From Sphingobacterium sp. CZ-UAM (GTDB lineage Bacteria; Bacteroidota; Bacteroidia; Sphingobacteriales; Sphingobacteriaceae), in the NCBI RefSeq assembly GCF_002000245.1, contig NZ_MTCM01000001.1:1736001-1800000 (forward strand): DNA of 64,000 bases. The letters are read 5' to 3'. A model generated the notes under the pieces. That model searched no databases and had not been told where the DNA came from. It saw only the letters and a list, made by a program, of their open reading frames with translations. The first letter of the stretch is position 1; each line of letters starts with the position of its first letter. Of this stretch, positions 26,700 through 36,700 are shown one piece after another. A program made the position numbers and the translations under genes.

Positions 26700-29600
26700 T
26701 TAAAATTGAGCATTGATACTAAAGCCGAAGCCGCGTAAACTGGGTTGACGGAAATAATCGAATCCCTGATAATAAGTCCCCGATGAGGCTGTGCTTTCGG
26801 GATCAAAAGGGGCTTTGTTGTAGATCATCCAAAGGTTATTGCCTGTTACAGCCAACTTGAGGTTTTTGATGGTATTTCCAAACATTTTTCCAGGGAAGCT
26901 GTATCCAAAGGATAGCTCGCGTAGGCGAACATTCGTCGCACTATAAACATAATTGCTCAGTACCCCTTCCAGTCCACTCCCCATTAGACTATAGGATTTC
27001 TGCACATCCGTATAGGGTTGTCCATTGACGGTTACTTCCCCAATATCACGGGCGTCTGCGCTTGTCTTTGATACCCCATAGGCATCCATCATGGCTTGGG
27101 TGGCAGAGATACCTACACCTCCCACACGGGCAAATAATTGAAAATTGAGACTAAAGCTTTTGTAGTTGAAACTATTGTTCCAGCCAACGGTATACTTCGG
27201 ATCGGAGTTTCCAACAAAAAGTTGTTTTGAGCCATCAACTGCCAAGGGCAAGTTCACATAACCATTTTGATCCAACATGAGGTGGGAAGTAGTATAGATC
27301 GGACTTAATGTGCTGCCTACACTCAGACGCTGTAGATAGCTGCCACCACCGGCCACATCGAGATAAGGCACGGATACTGCATTTCCATTGGCGTCCTTGG
27401 TGTTAAAGAGTTCGTTGACTCTAGTTCGGTTGAGTGTATAGACAATATTGCTGATCCAGCGGACCGGACCTATTGTGCCATCATGACCCAGATTAGCTTC
27501 GATCCCCTTATTGTCTACTCGGCCTGCATTGATCAGGAATGAACTGTTACCACCACTGGAGGCAGACTGGCGGACGGTAAAGATTTGATTAAGGGTTTTT
27601 GTTGTGTAAAGCGTGATATCCAAATTAATCTTATTGTTCCAGAATTTAAGATTTGTTCCCAGTTCCCAGGATTTTGTTCGTTCTGGTTGCAGAGGATAAT
27701 GCAGCGGCGAGTTCTGATCAATATTGCCCACATTAAGTAAGAACACCTGCGGCCCGCCATCATATCGCTCGGGTGGTTTGCCTACTTCAGCGTAGTTGGC
27801 CCGAACTTTCGCATAAGATAAAATTGGCGATTTGACATTAAACAGATCGGTAACAATCGCCGAAGTACCAAATGCCGGATAGGTCAGGTAGAGCTTAGAT
27901 TGTGGATTAAAATAGAGTTGGGAATACCAGTCCGTCCGATAGGAAGCATCGAGAAAGAGCATGTTTTTATAGGATAGACTGGTTAGGCCATAGAGGGACT
28001 GGAAACTGTTACGGTCAGGTTGCCTGGCGATTCCGGCTCCCGCGCCCACACCACCGTTTCCGGCGACATTGTCTGTTGTAAAAATATTAGGTGGTGATCC
28101 TCTGTCTATGTCACCACCAGCACTCAAAGATTCCATTCGGTCTTCTGTACGCTGCCCACCGAGATTCGCCGTCAGTGTAAAATCGCCAAAGTTTTTCTTG
28201 ATATTGGCCATCAAATCCGCATAGAGTTTCTGTGCTGTATTGTTGGTGATTCCAAAACTGCCACCATATCCTGCGAAAAGGTTGTCAGTACTGGCGTAAC
28301 GTTTAAAACTATTTTTTCCATCTACCCGATCCATATTTGCACGTCCGGTTATTTTGAGCCAGTCTGTTACATCATAGTTAAGGGTGAATGACATCAGTAA
28401 CCTTTTGTTGAAATTTTCATACGACTCACGATTGATTATCCACCATGGATTTTCGGTACGGAATTGATCCCCGATATTGGGCCAGTACTGCGTTGGATAA
28501 TTGCGTGATAGGTCATAACGCTCGTATACTTTAAAGGCCTCTATATTGCTTCCGGGAGGAAAGAGGTAAATTGGCACCAAAGGATTATGGTAGAGCCCCT
28601 GGGCGATCATATTCTGTTCGTGTTGCGAACTATAGCGGATATTGACATCCGATGTCATTTTATCGTTCAGAAATTTCGCTGTATTGCGAAAAGATACATT
28701 ATAACGTTTTAACTTGTTATTGGGGATGATACCATTACCACTAACCTGTGCGGCCGAGATATAGGTTTGATTCTTTTCCGTTCCGGTAGAGAAATTCAGC
28801 CCAAAAGTGGTATTGTTTCCTGTTTGAAAAAAATCACGTGGTTTATAGGTTGATGACGTAGCCAATTTGTTGCCCCAACTAAAGAAACTTCCATCATCCG
28901 TTGTTCCATAGGTATTTTGAAATTCAGGCATCACAAGTGGATTAAAAAACATACTGTTATTGTAGGCACTCAGTGTTGTTTTATTATTCTTGTTCCCCGA
29001 TTTGGTGGTAATTAAGATCACACCATTCTGTCCTAAACTGCCATAGAGGGCAGAAGCTGCTGCACCGGTCAGTGCCGAAATGCTCTCAATATCCTCCGGA
29101 TTGATGGTGGACATAATCTCTGAGCCGGTGTTAGCTGAATAAATATCTCCTATTTTCCCTGCGGGTTCATTGGAACCGCTCGTAGAGTTCATTGCAATAA
29201 CACCGTCGATCACATAGAGCGCATTATTGTCACCCTTGATTGATTTGGCGCCCCGCATAATAACCCTCGCTGCGCCACCGATTCCTGTGGAACTCGAATT
29301 GATCGTGACACCAGCAATCTTGCCCGCTAGGCTGTTGACAAAGTTAGCATCCTTGACACGTACCAATTCCTCATTTTTGACGATCTGGACATTGTAGTTG
29401 AGAGCACGTTCTGCCCGTTTGAGGCCCAAGGCTGTGACAACCACCTGATCAAGTGACTGTGCATTTTCCTGCATCGTTACTGCGATGCGGTCCTGTCCTG
29501 CAGCGATCGTGATTTCCTTTCGCAGATAGCTGACATAACTAATGATTAAAGTATCCCCCGGTTTTGCTTTGATCGTAAATTGGCCATTTGCATCACTGGC

Positions 29601-29867
29601 CGTCTGTACAGCGGATCCTTTGACTATAATTGTAGCTCCCACAATGGGATCGCCTTTGGTATCCCGGATGGTTCCTGAAATGCTTTCGGCCTGACTTGAA
29701 GGAGGCTTTGCTATATGGGTATTTTTTTCCATACCAATTGCGACATGGCCTTGTGTTTGCAGGCCGGCTAGAGCAAGCAATACCAATGGCAGTTTTTTCA
29801 TTGGTCTCCGTTTGGAACTACTGCATAAATGTAAATTGTCTTGGGCAGTTGAAGCCTTTAATTGCAT
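26700..29867 (-). CDS. SusC/RagA TonB-dependent transporter of the N-glycan-type locus
   Basis: 1055 aa. The signal peptide probably begins at the internal MKKLPLVLL (29801), preceded by a 22-residue extension from 29867; either start is possible. A CarboxypepD_reg-like domain (about 60-140, ISGTIRDTKGDPIVGATI), a plug (about 145-290, with INPEDIESISALTGAAASALYG) and a barrel ending GFGFSINAQF follow. No STN domain. First gene of a five-gene operon (susC, susD, DUF1735-LamG, GH18, DUF1735-F5/8C) that parallels BT3983-BT3987. The ECF-like promoter at 30049-30075 leaves a leader of about 175 nt. Confidence 0.93.
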   Translation of the reverse strand: MQLKASTAQDNLHLCSSSKRRPMKKLPLVLLALAGLQTQGHVAIGMEKNTHIAKPPSSQAESISGTIRDTKGDPIVGATIIVKGSAVQTASDANGQFTIKAKPGDTLIISYVSYLRKEITIAAGQDRIAVTMQENAQSLDQVVVTALGLKRAERALNYNVQIVKNEELVRVKDANFVNSLAGKIAGVTINSSSTGIGGAARVIMRGAKSIKGDNNALYVIDGVIAMNSTSGSNEPAGKIGDIYSANTGSEIMSTINPEDIESISALTGAAASALYGSLGQNGVILITTKSGNKNNKTTLSAYNNSMFFNPLVMPEFQNTYGTTDDGSFFSWGNKLATSSTYKPRDFFQTGNNTTFGLNFSTGTEKNQTYISAAQVSGNGIIPNNKLKRYNVSFRNTAKFLNDKMTSDVNIRYSSQHEQNMIAQGLYHNPLVPIYLFPPGSNIEAFKVYERYDLSRNYPTQYWPNIGDQFRTENPWWIINRESYENFNKRLLMSFTLNYDVTDWLKITGRANMDRVDGKNSFKRYASTDNLFAGYGGSFGITNNTAQKLYADLMANIKKNFGDFTLTANLGGQRTEDRMESLSAGGDIDRGSPPNIFTTDNVAGNGGVGAGAGIARQPDRNSFQSLYGLTSLSYKNMLFLDASYRTDWYSQLYFNPQSKLYLTYPAFGTSAIVTDLFNVKSPILSYAKVRANYAEVGKPPERYDGGPQVFLLNVGNIDQNSPLHYPLQPERTKSWELGTNLKFWNNKINLDITLYTTKTLNQIFTVRQSASSGGNSSFLINAGRVDNKGIEANLGHDGTIGPVRWISNIVYTLNRTRVNELFNTKDANGNAVSVPYLDVAGGGSYLQRLSVGSTLSPIYTTSHLMLDQNGYVNLPLAVDGSKQLFVGNSDPKYTVGWNNSFNYKSFSLNFQLFARVGGVGISATQAMMDAYGVSKTSADARDIGEVTVNGQPYTDVQKSYSLMGSGLEGVLSNYVYSATNVRLRELSFGYSFPGKMFGNTIKNLKLAVTGNNLWMIYNKAPFDPESTASSGTYYQGFDYFRQPSLRGFGFSINAQF

Positions 29868-30048
29868 GATTTTAGAGGGTTTAAATGTGTGTTAAAAGCT
29901 GAATTATTTGATCTGTTTAATCTCCATTGCTCCAATGTGAGCGTAGTTGAGAGAATAATTACCGGAGTTAATGTCAACAAACAAGCATTAGCCGGAAAGG
30001 TAGATATGATGTGCATAAATGGTTTTAGTTTATAGTATTTATGAAGAC

Positions 30049-30075
30049 ATGACGGTTGAGTTGTCGGATTGTCCC
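30049..30075 (-). promoter_or_regulatory. ECF-like promoter of the N-glycan-type operon
   Basis: Minus-strand GGGACAA, 14-base gap, CGTCAT (one deviation in the -10 half). It stands about 180 bp before the susC start at 29867 with an untranslated leader in between. Confidence 0.72.
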
Positions 30076-30111
30076 GAAAAAAAATACGATTGGCACCAGA
30101 TTACCACCTAA

Positions 30112-30240
30112 TGCCAAATCATAGAATCCTTTCTGATCGTAAAAGGGGGGCCAGTTCTTTCCGGGCTTCGTCATCTTTGAGCATATAAATATTCCGGTAA
30201 GGAATTTTTGAAAAATGCAGTACTGTATCGGCTCCGCTTT
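30112..30240 (-). pseudogene. Duplicated C-terminal gene remnant (copy of 20977-21108)
   Basis: A stretch of about 128 bp closely matching 20981-21108. Translated on the minus strand it gives GADTVLHFSKIPYRNIYMLK and, after restoring one C in the run CCCCCC, PPFTIRKDSMIWH before a stop. No start exists; similarity ends sharply at 30240, beyond which the sequence belongs to another gene. Remnant of the same possible transglutaminase-like family as 20977-21228. Confidence 0.6.
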
Positions 30241-30252
30241 GGGCGTAAAATA

Positions 30253-30687
30253 TCAATACGTTATAAACAACCCTCCCCCGCCTTTTTCAATGTAATCGAA
30301 GGCCCGTATCTTGCCCGCCATCACAAGGAAATAGCATCGCGGCTTTTGCTTACTGATCAGGATATAAATCTCATGTTGGGCACTCGCCGGAAAGTTCACT
30401 TTTTCACCGCAATACTCTCGGTAGGCAACGACCTGCATATCTGCTGTATCCACCGTCGTCATTTTCTCTTTTCGGATTTTCTGCACATGCCGATCAAATA
30501 TCTTTAAACGCTCGGCATCTGAATAGCGTGAATTTAGCACTGGCGGTAAGATGATATATTTTTTTGCCAGCACTGCGGATTTGGTTTTTGAGCCGAAAAC
30601 CGCTTTCACAAAACCGGTAATCAGGACCGTATCTTTCGCCTTATCCTGACAAATACCACATGTCACTGTTGCCATCAATAGAAACAT
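30253..30687 (-). CDS. Small secreted protein of unknown function
   Basis: 144 aa from the ATG at 30687 (a TTG one codon earlier is also open). Hydrophobic N-terminus MFLLMATVTCGICQ acts as a signal peptide, possibly a lipoprotein signal. The mature part (VLITGFVKAVFG..KKYIILPPVLNSRY) has no motif I recognise and ends in GGGGLFITY. An ATG in another frame at 30721 (MSIKPK...) would give a better signal peptide if a single base were missing, so the 5' end may be frameshifted. It follows the 59-residue lipoprotein gene by 45 bp and probably shares the promoter at 30949-30975. Confidence 0.5.
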   Translation of the reverse strand: MFLLMATVTCGICQDKAKDTVLITGFVKAVFGSKTKSAVLAKKYIILPPVLNSRYSDAERLKIFDRHVQKIRKEKMTTVDTADMQVVAYREYCGEKVNFPASAQHEIYILISKQKPRCYFLVMAGKIRAFDYIEKGGGGLFITY

Positions 30688-30732
30688 CAAGAAGACATAT
30701 TTCTTTTGGTTTTATTGACATCCACCTTGTTG

Positions 30733-30912
30733 TTAATGAAGATTGTCTCCATGCCAGGCTTTTGCCTGTTTGACCAGTGCAATGACCCCCGGATTAATTT
30801 CAGCCTCCGGTCCCGCAGCCATATCAGCCGGCTCTTTCCGGCAACTATAGCTTACTATGAACAGCGTCACAACTAATGACAAAGCATAAAATCCATTCAT
30901 TATTATTTTCAT
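30733..30912 (-). CDS. 59-residue lipoprotein
   Basis: A short frame starting MKIIMNGFYALSLVVTLFIV and continuing SYSCRKEPAD, so a clear lipoprotein signal with Cys24 and a mature part of only 36 residues ending WHGDNLH. It begins 37 bp after the minus-strand ECF-like promoter at 30949-30975. No homologue is recalled. The strong signal peptide and the well-placed promoter are the support for it being a real gene. Confidence 0.6.
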   Translation of the reverse strand: MKIIMNGFYALSLVVTLFIVSYSCRKEPADMAAGPEAEINPGVIALVKQAKAWHGDNLH

Positions 30913-30948
30913 ATGTATTCACAATTGATTTTAACGCATATGCATAAC

Positions 30949-30975
30949 AAGACGGCCAAACATCAAAATTGTCCC
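30949..30975 (-). promoter_or_regulatory. ECF-like promoter before the 59-residue lipoprotein
   Basis: Minus-strand GGGACAA, 14-base gap, CGTCTT. It is back-to-back with the plus-strand copy at 30995-31021; only 19 bp, mostly T on plus, separate the -35 halves. Confidence 0.75.
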
Positions 30976-30994
30976 GGTTTTTTTTATTTTTTTC

Positions 30995-31021
30995 GGGACA
31001 ATAAGACGCTTTGTCCGTCTT
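30995..31021 (+). promoter_or_regulatory. ECF-like promoter before S41 protease 31055
   Basis: Plus-strand GGGACAA, 14-base gap, CGTCTT, ending 33 bp before the ATG at 31055. Confidence 0.75.
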
Positions 31022-31054
31022 GGCCTTATATCAGCACATTAAAAATAGATCGCT

Positions 31055-32332
31055 ATGGTATTTGAACCGTTCAAAAAAAAACAGGGATTAATGCTTATTT
31101 TGCTTATCGCCATTTCGGTCATTGCCTGCAAGAAAGAAGACGCAGATGAGCCCGATGTATCACCGCGTACCGGTACACGACGGGAACTCACGCTGGATTC
31201 GCTCTACCTGTATGCCAAGCAGATCTATTACTGGCAGGAGGCTTTGCCCGACTACGCCAGTTTCAATCCACGACAGCGCTATGCTTCCATTCCTTCCGAA
31301 ATTGCGGCCTATCAAAAAGAACTTTTTGATATCACTCAGTATAAATTAAATCCGGCGGGGCTCGCCTATGAGCGCCCCATCTATGGCGAAGCACCCCGTT
31401 ATTCCTTTCTCGAAGCCGCAAATACCTTCACGCAGCATACTGCAGCGCTCGGTTCGGCAATTCCCACCAAAGCCCCCACGCAACAGCTGGAAATGGATAA
31501 AAATAAAACCGCCTATCTTGCCATTACTTCCTTTGGGCTCCTACAGGATATGCAGGAAGACCTGGATAAGCTTTTTGCTAATTTTGCTAACCGGACGGTA
31601 GAAAACCTGATTATCGATCTACGGAATAATCATGGTGGTTATGTCGAAACAGTAGCCTATCTGGCAAACCTCATTGCACCTGCGGAGCTGAGCGGAAAGG
31701 TGATGTATTCAGAACGCTATAACCCCCTATTGCAGGCCGGGAAAGCAACGATCTTGCGCCATCAGCCTTATTTTGACAGCGATGGTAAAACGAAAACCTA
31801 TCAGGGCCGACAGGCGACATTGGCAGATATAGATTTCTCCGAAGCCGGCAATACGACCAGATTTAATAAGATTGGTCCATTAAAAACAATTAAGAAATTG
31901 TTCTTTTTGGTCAATGGACAAACAGCTTCGGCAAGCGAGCTCTTGATCAGCTGTTTCAAACCTTATCTGCCCATTCGGCTCATCGGTCAGACCACTTATG
32001 GCAAACCCCTGGGCTTCTTTGCCATCACTATCGATACCTATCAAGTTTACCTAGCCAGCTTTCTGCTGCGTAATGCCGATGGCTGGTCCGATTATTTCGA
32101 AGGCATACCACCGGATATCGGCATAAACCCCGACAGAGATTCCCCTGCGGGAAGCAATCAGGACAGTTATATCCGAGCGGCCCTAAATGCTATTCAAGGC
32201 AAAGCAATTGCAGGATCATCAGCAAAAGCTGCCAATCCGTCCAATTCCCAACTGTCTGACAAGCGGATGCAACAACAGATCCAATACATCCCGATAATCA
32301 AGCGGCATTATCAATTAAAAAACCGGGAATAA
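31055..32332 (+). CDS. S41 family peptidase lipoprotein
   Basis: 425 aa, lipobox VIACKKED (Cys about 25). The order of motifs is that of S41 C-terminal processing proteases: VENLIIDLRNNHGG (about residues 183-196), NGQTASASELLI (about 287-298) with the nucleophile Ser, and GQTTYGKPLG with the catalytic Lys. Unlike the S41 protein at 1995-3179 this one has the complete Ser-Lys dyad. A helical N-terminal region (LTLDSLYLYAKQIYYW) replaces any clear PDZ domain. It acts in the periplasm or at the surface on protein tails; substrate unknown. It has its own ECF-like promoter, and a weak terminator follows. Confidence 0.88.
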   Translation: MVFEPFKKKQGLMLILLIAISVIACKKEDADEPDVSPRTGTRRELTLDSLYLYAKQIYYWQEALPDYASFNPRQRYASIPSEIAAYQKELFDITQYKLNPAGLAYERPIYGEAPRYSFLEAANTFTQHTAALGSAIPTKAPTQQLEMDKNKTAYLAITSFGLLQDMQEDLDKLFANFANRTVENLIIDLRNNHGGYVETVAYLANLIAPAELSGKVMYSERYNPLLQAGKATILRHQPYFDSDGKTKTYQGRQATLADIDFSEAGNTTRFNKIGPLKTIKKLFFLVNGQTASASELLISCFKPYLPIRLIGQTTYGKPLGFFAITIDTYQVYLASFLLRNADGWSDYFEGIPPDIGINPDRDSPAGSNQDSYIRAALNAIQGKAIAGSSAKAANPSNSQLSDKRMQQQIQYIPIIKRHYQLKNRE

Positions 32333-32351
32333 ACCAGCAGCTTCCGTTACC

Positions 32352-32380
32352 GCCCCGGTCAGAGGAATCACGGGGCATTT
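32352..32380 (+). terminator. Weak terminator after the S41 gene
   Basis: GCCCCG-N13-CGGGGC followed by ATTTAT. Short stem and poor U-tract. Confidence 0.45.
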
Positions 32381-32403
32381 ATCTCTACGCAACAAAAAAG
32401 TTC

Positions 32404-32430
32404 GGGACAATTGTCCGGTTCAACCGTCTT
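32404..32430 (+). promoter_or_regulatory. ECF-like promoter before the ROK regulator
   Basis: Plus-strand GGGACAA, 14-base gap, CGTCTT, ending only 18 bp before the ATG at 32449. The 5' leader would be about 12 nt. Confidence 0.75.
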
Positions 32431-32448
32431 CTAGGTAAAAGAAGTTTT

Positions 32449-33702
32449 ATGCCACACCTAACAGCTGTAGCCAAAAATAGAACAACGGGTTTCCAACATT
32501 CAAAAACCAAAGACGAGATGACGGCAGCGATTTTAACCATGCTCTATTACGAACCGATGTTATCCATATTGTGTATTGCCAATAAATTGTCCTGGAGTAT
32601 TCCATCTGTTAGCAAGCAGATCAAGAAATTGAGGGATAACAACATCATTATCGAACAGGGATATGCAGCTTCCACGGGTGGAAGAAAAGCGATGCAATAT
32701 CGATTGAATCCCGCCTTAAAACAGCAGGTGGTGAGCCTGACCATTGACCAGTTTTACATGGGCATTGCCCTGTCCAATCTCAGTGCTGAGACGGTTCTTT
32801 GCGAAGATCATATCGCGATTGATCTGCAGGATAGGTCGGCAGCAGAAGAAATCATGCTGGCCCTGGAGAATTTTATCACCGTTCATCAGATCAACCCACA
32901 CGATCTACTTGGGATCGGTATCAGCATGCCGGGCTTTGTCAACACCGCGTCAGGGCTGAATGAGTCTTATTCCAGCAACACAGCGTTATACAACCTGAAA
33001 GACAATATCCAATCCAAATTTAATGTACCCACGGTGATCGACAACGACTCGCGCTGTGTAACCCGTGCTGAATTAAAAATCGGCAGCGCTGGCGGCTTTG
33101 GCAGTGCGCTGGTGATCAATGTAAATTGGGGCGTCGGCCTCGGGATTTTAGTACAGGATGAACTATTTACGGGTGTTTCCGGATTTGCTGGTGAATTCAG
33201 CCATATCCCCCTCACTGAGGGTTCGGTATTTTGTTCCTGTGGAAAAATGGGCTGCCTGGAAATGGAAGCCTCCTTGTCTGCTGCCATACGGAATATGGAA
33301 GAAGCCATTGCCAATGGAGCCTCGTCCATGTATACCAAACTTCGGAATGAATACAGAAATAAAGGGGATGCGCTGGTTGTCGCGGCACAGCTCGGAGACC
33401 GATTGGCCATTCATCATATCGGCAAGATCGCCTATCTGCTTGGCAAAGGTATCGCCATTTTGATCCATATTCTCAATCCACAAAAAATTGTAATCAGCGG
33501 CCGGGGAGCCGAAGTCGGTTACCTCTTACTCCCCCATATCCAGGCCGCCATCAACGAACATTGTATTCCCAAGCTGGCTCAGAAGACCCAGGTTGAAATT
33601 TCGGGTCTACATAAAAAAGCGCAGCAGCTTGGCACGACCGCACTGGTCATTGAAAAATTGATACCGGGTATACTTCAACAAACATGTAACACAAATACTT
33701 AA
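32449..33702 (+). CDS. ROK family transcriptional regulator
   Basis: 417 aa. N-terminal winged helix-turn-helix (about residues 20-85: ILCIANKLSWSIPSVSKQIKKL, then STGGRKAMQYRLN). The C-terminal sugar-kinase-like ROK domain shows GIGISMPGFV, a phosphate/sugar loop VIDNDSRC (about 195-202), and GVSGFAGEFSHIPL followed by the zinc motif CSCGKMGCLE (about 263-272). ROK repressors of the NagC/XylR type bind a sugar or sugar phosphate and release DNA. It ends 3 bp before susC 33706, so it is co-transcribed with that susCD pair and starts from an ECF-like promoter. Likely a local regulator sensing a catabolite of the glycans handled here; the operator is not identified. Confidence 0.88.
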   Translation: MPHLTAVAKNRTTGFQHSKTKDEMTAAILTMLYYEPMLSILCIANKLSWSIPSVSKQIKKLRDNNIIIEQGYAASTGGRKAMQYRLNPALKQQVVSLTIDQFYMGIALSNLSAETVLCEDHIAIDLQDRSAAEEIMLALENFITVHQINPHDLLGIGISMPGFVNTASGLNESYSSNTALYNLKDNIQSKFNVPTVIDNDSRCVTRAELKIGSAGGFGSALVINVNWGVGLGILVQDELFTGVSGFAGEFSHIPLTEGSVFCSCGKMGCLEMEASLSAAIRNMEEAIANGASSMYTKLRNEYRNKGDALVVAAQLGDRLAIHHIGKIAYLLGKGIAILIHILNPQKIVISGRGAEVGYLLLPHIQAAINEHCIPKLAQKTQVEISGLHKKAQQLGTTALVIEKLIPGILQQTCNTNT

Positions 33703-33705
33703 TTT

Positions 33706-36700
33706 ATGAGTCTATTTTACAAGAAAGCAGCTGGAATGGCGATATGCACACTTTTCAGTGTGACAAGCCTCTATGCGCAGCAAATCGGAGGCATCGTTTC
33801 GGATGCCAAAGGCCCGCTTGCGGGCGTCAGTATTACGGTCAAAGGCAGCAACAGGGGTACCAAATCGGGTCCCGATGGATCTTTTACGATTCAAGCCGCT
33901 AAGGGCGACATATTGCGGTTATCCATCATCGGCCATAAGCCTCTGGAACTTCCGGTCGATCCAAGCGGAAAAATGAATGTTATCCTGACGGAAGATGCCG
34001 CTACTCTCGGTGAAGTGGTTGTCACTGCCATGGGCATCAAACACTCGCCCAAAGAATTAGGCTATGCCATGAACACCGTAGATGCTAAGGACCTGACCAA
34101 AACCGGTTCACCCAATTTCGCTGGCGCACTGTATGGCAAGGCACCGGGGGTGCGGATCTCGGCGGCACCCGGAGGAGCAACGTCGGGAATCAATATCAAC
34201 ATCCGTGGTATCAACTCCATTACGGGAACCTCCCAGCCCCTGATTATTATCGATGGTGTCCCCCTGCGTACCACCACATTTAACAATGCCGGTTACTGGC
34301 AGGATTCACGAGCGCGGGGCAATGGGCTGGAGGACCTGAACCCCGAGGACATTGCGAGCATCAGTGTCCTGAAAGGTGCATCTGCGGCGGCTTTATATGG
34401 TTCCGAGGCGATGAACGGCGTGGTACTGGTAACCACCAAATCGGGCAAGGCAGGCGCCGGTTTTACCCTCGATTTCAATGCCACCTATACCCATGACCGC
34501 ATCGCCTACCTGCCCCGTTTTCAACAGGTCAGGGGATTAGGCTATTCGAAGGCTTATCAGGACGACAAGCAGGCAGATGACCTGTTTTTTTACAATGAAA
34601 CGCCCGTCAATGGTGTCAGTAGGGGTATGATGAATACCCAGCTCAATTTTGGTCCCCTTTTCGATGGAAAAGACATCATCGCATGGAATGGCCAGGTACG
34701 CCCGTATTCTGCACAGAATGCCTATCAGAAGTTTTTCAACAATCCCAATAACAGTATTTTCAATCTCGCGATCGGAAATAGTACCGAAAATTCCACCATC
34801 CGTTTTTCGCTGACCCGACAGGACAATCAGATGACGGGACTGGATTCCTACAACAAGAAAAATATCGCCAACCTGAATGCCAACTTTAACCTCTGGAAAA
34901 AATTCAAAAATGATGTTGTGATCAATTTCGTCAATCAGCATACCCACAATAGGCCCTTACTGACCGACCGGCTGGTCAACAATTTTGCGGGAATGATTTC
35001 CACCTTTGACAATCCGGAATGGTATTTTGATAAGTACCAGACCAGTCTGGGGTACAAATATGTGCTGGAGGGTGCCGGTGCACAAAGTCTGACACCGAAA
35101 GAAAATATCCGTTACAATGGCTACCGTGGCGATGTATTGGAATATTTCTGGAATGCCCGGGCAAAACAATACGATGAATACGCCAATCGATTAATCGGAT
35201 CCTATACCGCAACCTGGCTCGTCAACAACGAGCTTTCCCTGCGTGCCCGCGTATCCGCAGATATTACCGCACTGCGGACAGAAGACCGGCAACCGAATGA
35301 AAAACCGGTGGTTTTTGGTTATTCCGGTTTTTTCTCCCTGGGCAATCAAAACGCGAACATCTATTATACGGATCTGTTGGCGACCTACAACAAGCAGCTG
35401 AATCCCAACGTCAAAATTGGTATCGTGGGCGGCTATACGGCCACACGTTCGCAGGACGTCTATGTGCAGAACCAGACCGATGGCGGACTGGCGGAGCGCA
35501 ACTGGTATGATGTCAATGCCTCCTATAACCTGCCGATTCGAAGTGATCGTTACAACTACCGAAATTATTCCCTCCGCGACGCCTTCTTTGGTACCCTGAA
35601 TTTTAATCTCAAAGAATTCTGGAATGTCGAGGGTACACTGCGCCGTGAAGTGATCTCCACCATGCATCCCGATCAGAATGTCCTCTACTACCCTTCGGCC
35701 AACTCGAGTCTGATCCTTTCGGATGCCTTTAAATTACCGGAGATTTTCAACTATGCCAAACTTCGCGCCTCCTGGGGTATTGTCGGACGTTATCCTGATA
35801 TTTATCAAAGTGCCTTATTCTACAATCAGAAAACCCTGGGTGTACAATCCGCAGGAGGCCCTTCGGTCGTTTATACCACTGTGCCAACAACAGATTTTGG
35901 CTATGAGGGTATCCAGCCCGAAACCAAAAATGAGGTCGAATTTGGTCTCGAAACCCGGCTATTCAAAGGTCGCTTGGGTGTGGATATCACCTATTACAAC
36001 AGTGTGATCAAAAACCAGATTATGCGGTACACCCTTCCGATCAGCTCCGGGTCCGGAAATGTTCTCACCAATCTAGGTAAGCTGCACAACTCGGGCTGGG
36101 AATTTGCCATCAATGGTCTACCCATTCAGGGGGAACATTTTAAATGGTCTTCGACCCTGAATTTTTCGATGAATAAAAATATCATTCAGGAATTGCCCGG
36201 CAATGCCGAAAGTCTGACCTTGCGGGACTATGACGGTGGTGCGGCACAGGTTCTGGCCCGCGTTGGTCAGCCCATAGGTGATATTATGGTACGCCCCGTC
36301 CTTAGGGACGAACAGGGCTACAAACGGGTCGGTGCCAACGGCCTCTATCAGCTGGACGGCAATTCCTGGATCAAAGCCGGCAATGCCATGCCCAAAGCTG
36401 TGGGCGGTTTCGTCAATAATTTCACCTACAGAAATTTTAGCCTGGATGTACTGGTTGATTTCAGGCTCGGTGGCAGTGTCATGCCCACGGGAATCAACTG
36501 GATGATCAGCAGGGGGCTGCTCGAAGAAAGCCTAAACCATATGGATGCCGCCCATGGCGGACTTAGCTATTACCAGACCAAAGACGGTGCTGGAAACACA
36601 ATCGGTATCGCCACCACCGGGACGACAGGCCCCAATGGTGAGACCGTCTACCACGACGGCATGCTGATGGACGGCGTGCTTGCAGATGGCAGCAAAAACA

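Noticed and set aside
29868..30048. Riboswitch or attenuator in the susC leader
   Set aside because: No strong stem with U-tract or known aptamer pattern could be found by eye.
31002..31015. An extra AAGACG inside the spacer of the promoter 30995-31021 as an overlapping minus-strand element
   Set aside because: No TTGTCCC 14 bases downstream on the same strand; chance match.
35191..35667. Open frame of 158 codons on minus inside susC 33706-37044
   Set aside because: Mirror frame; the plus-strand protein is unmistakable.
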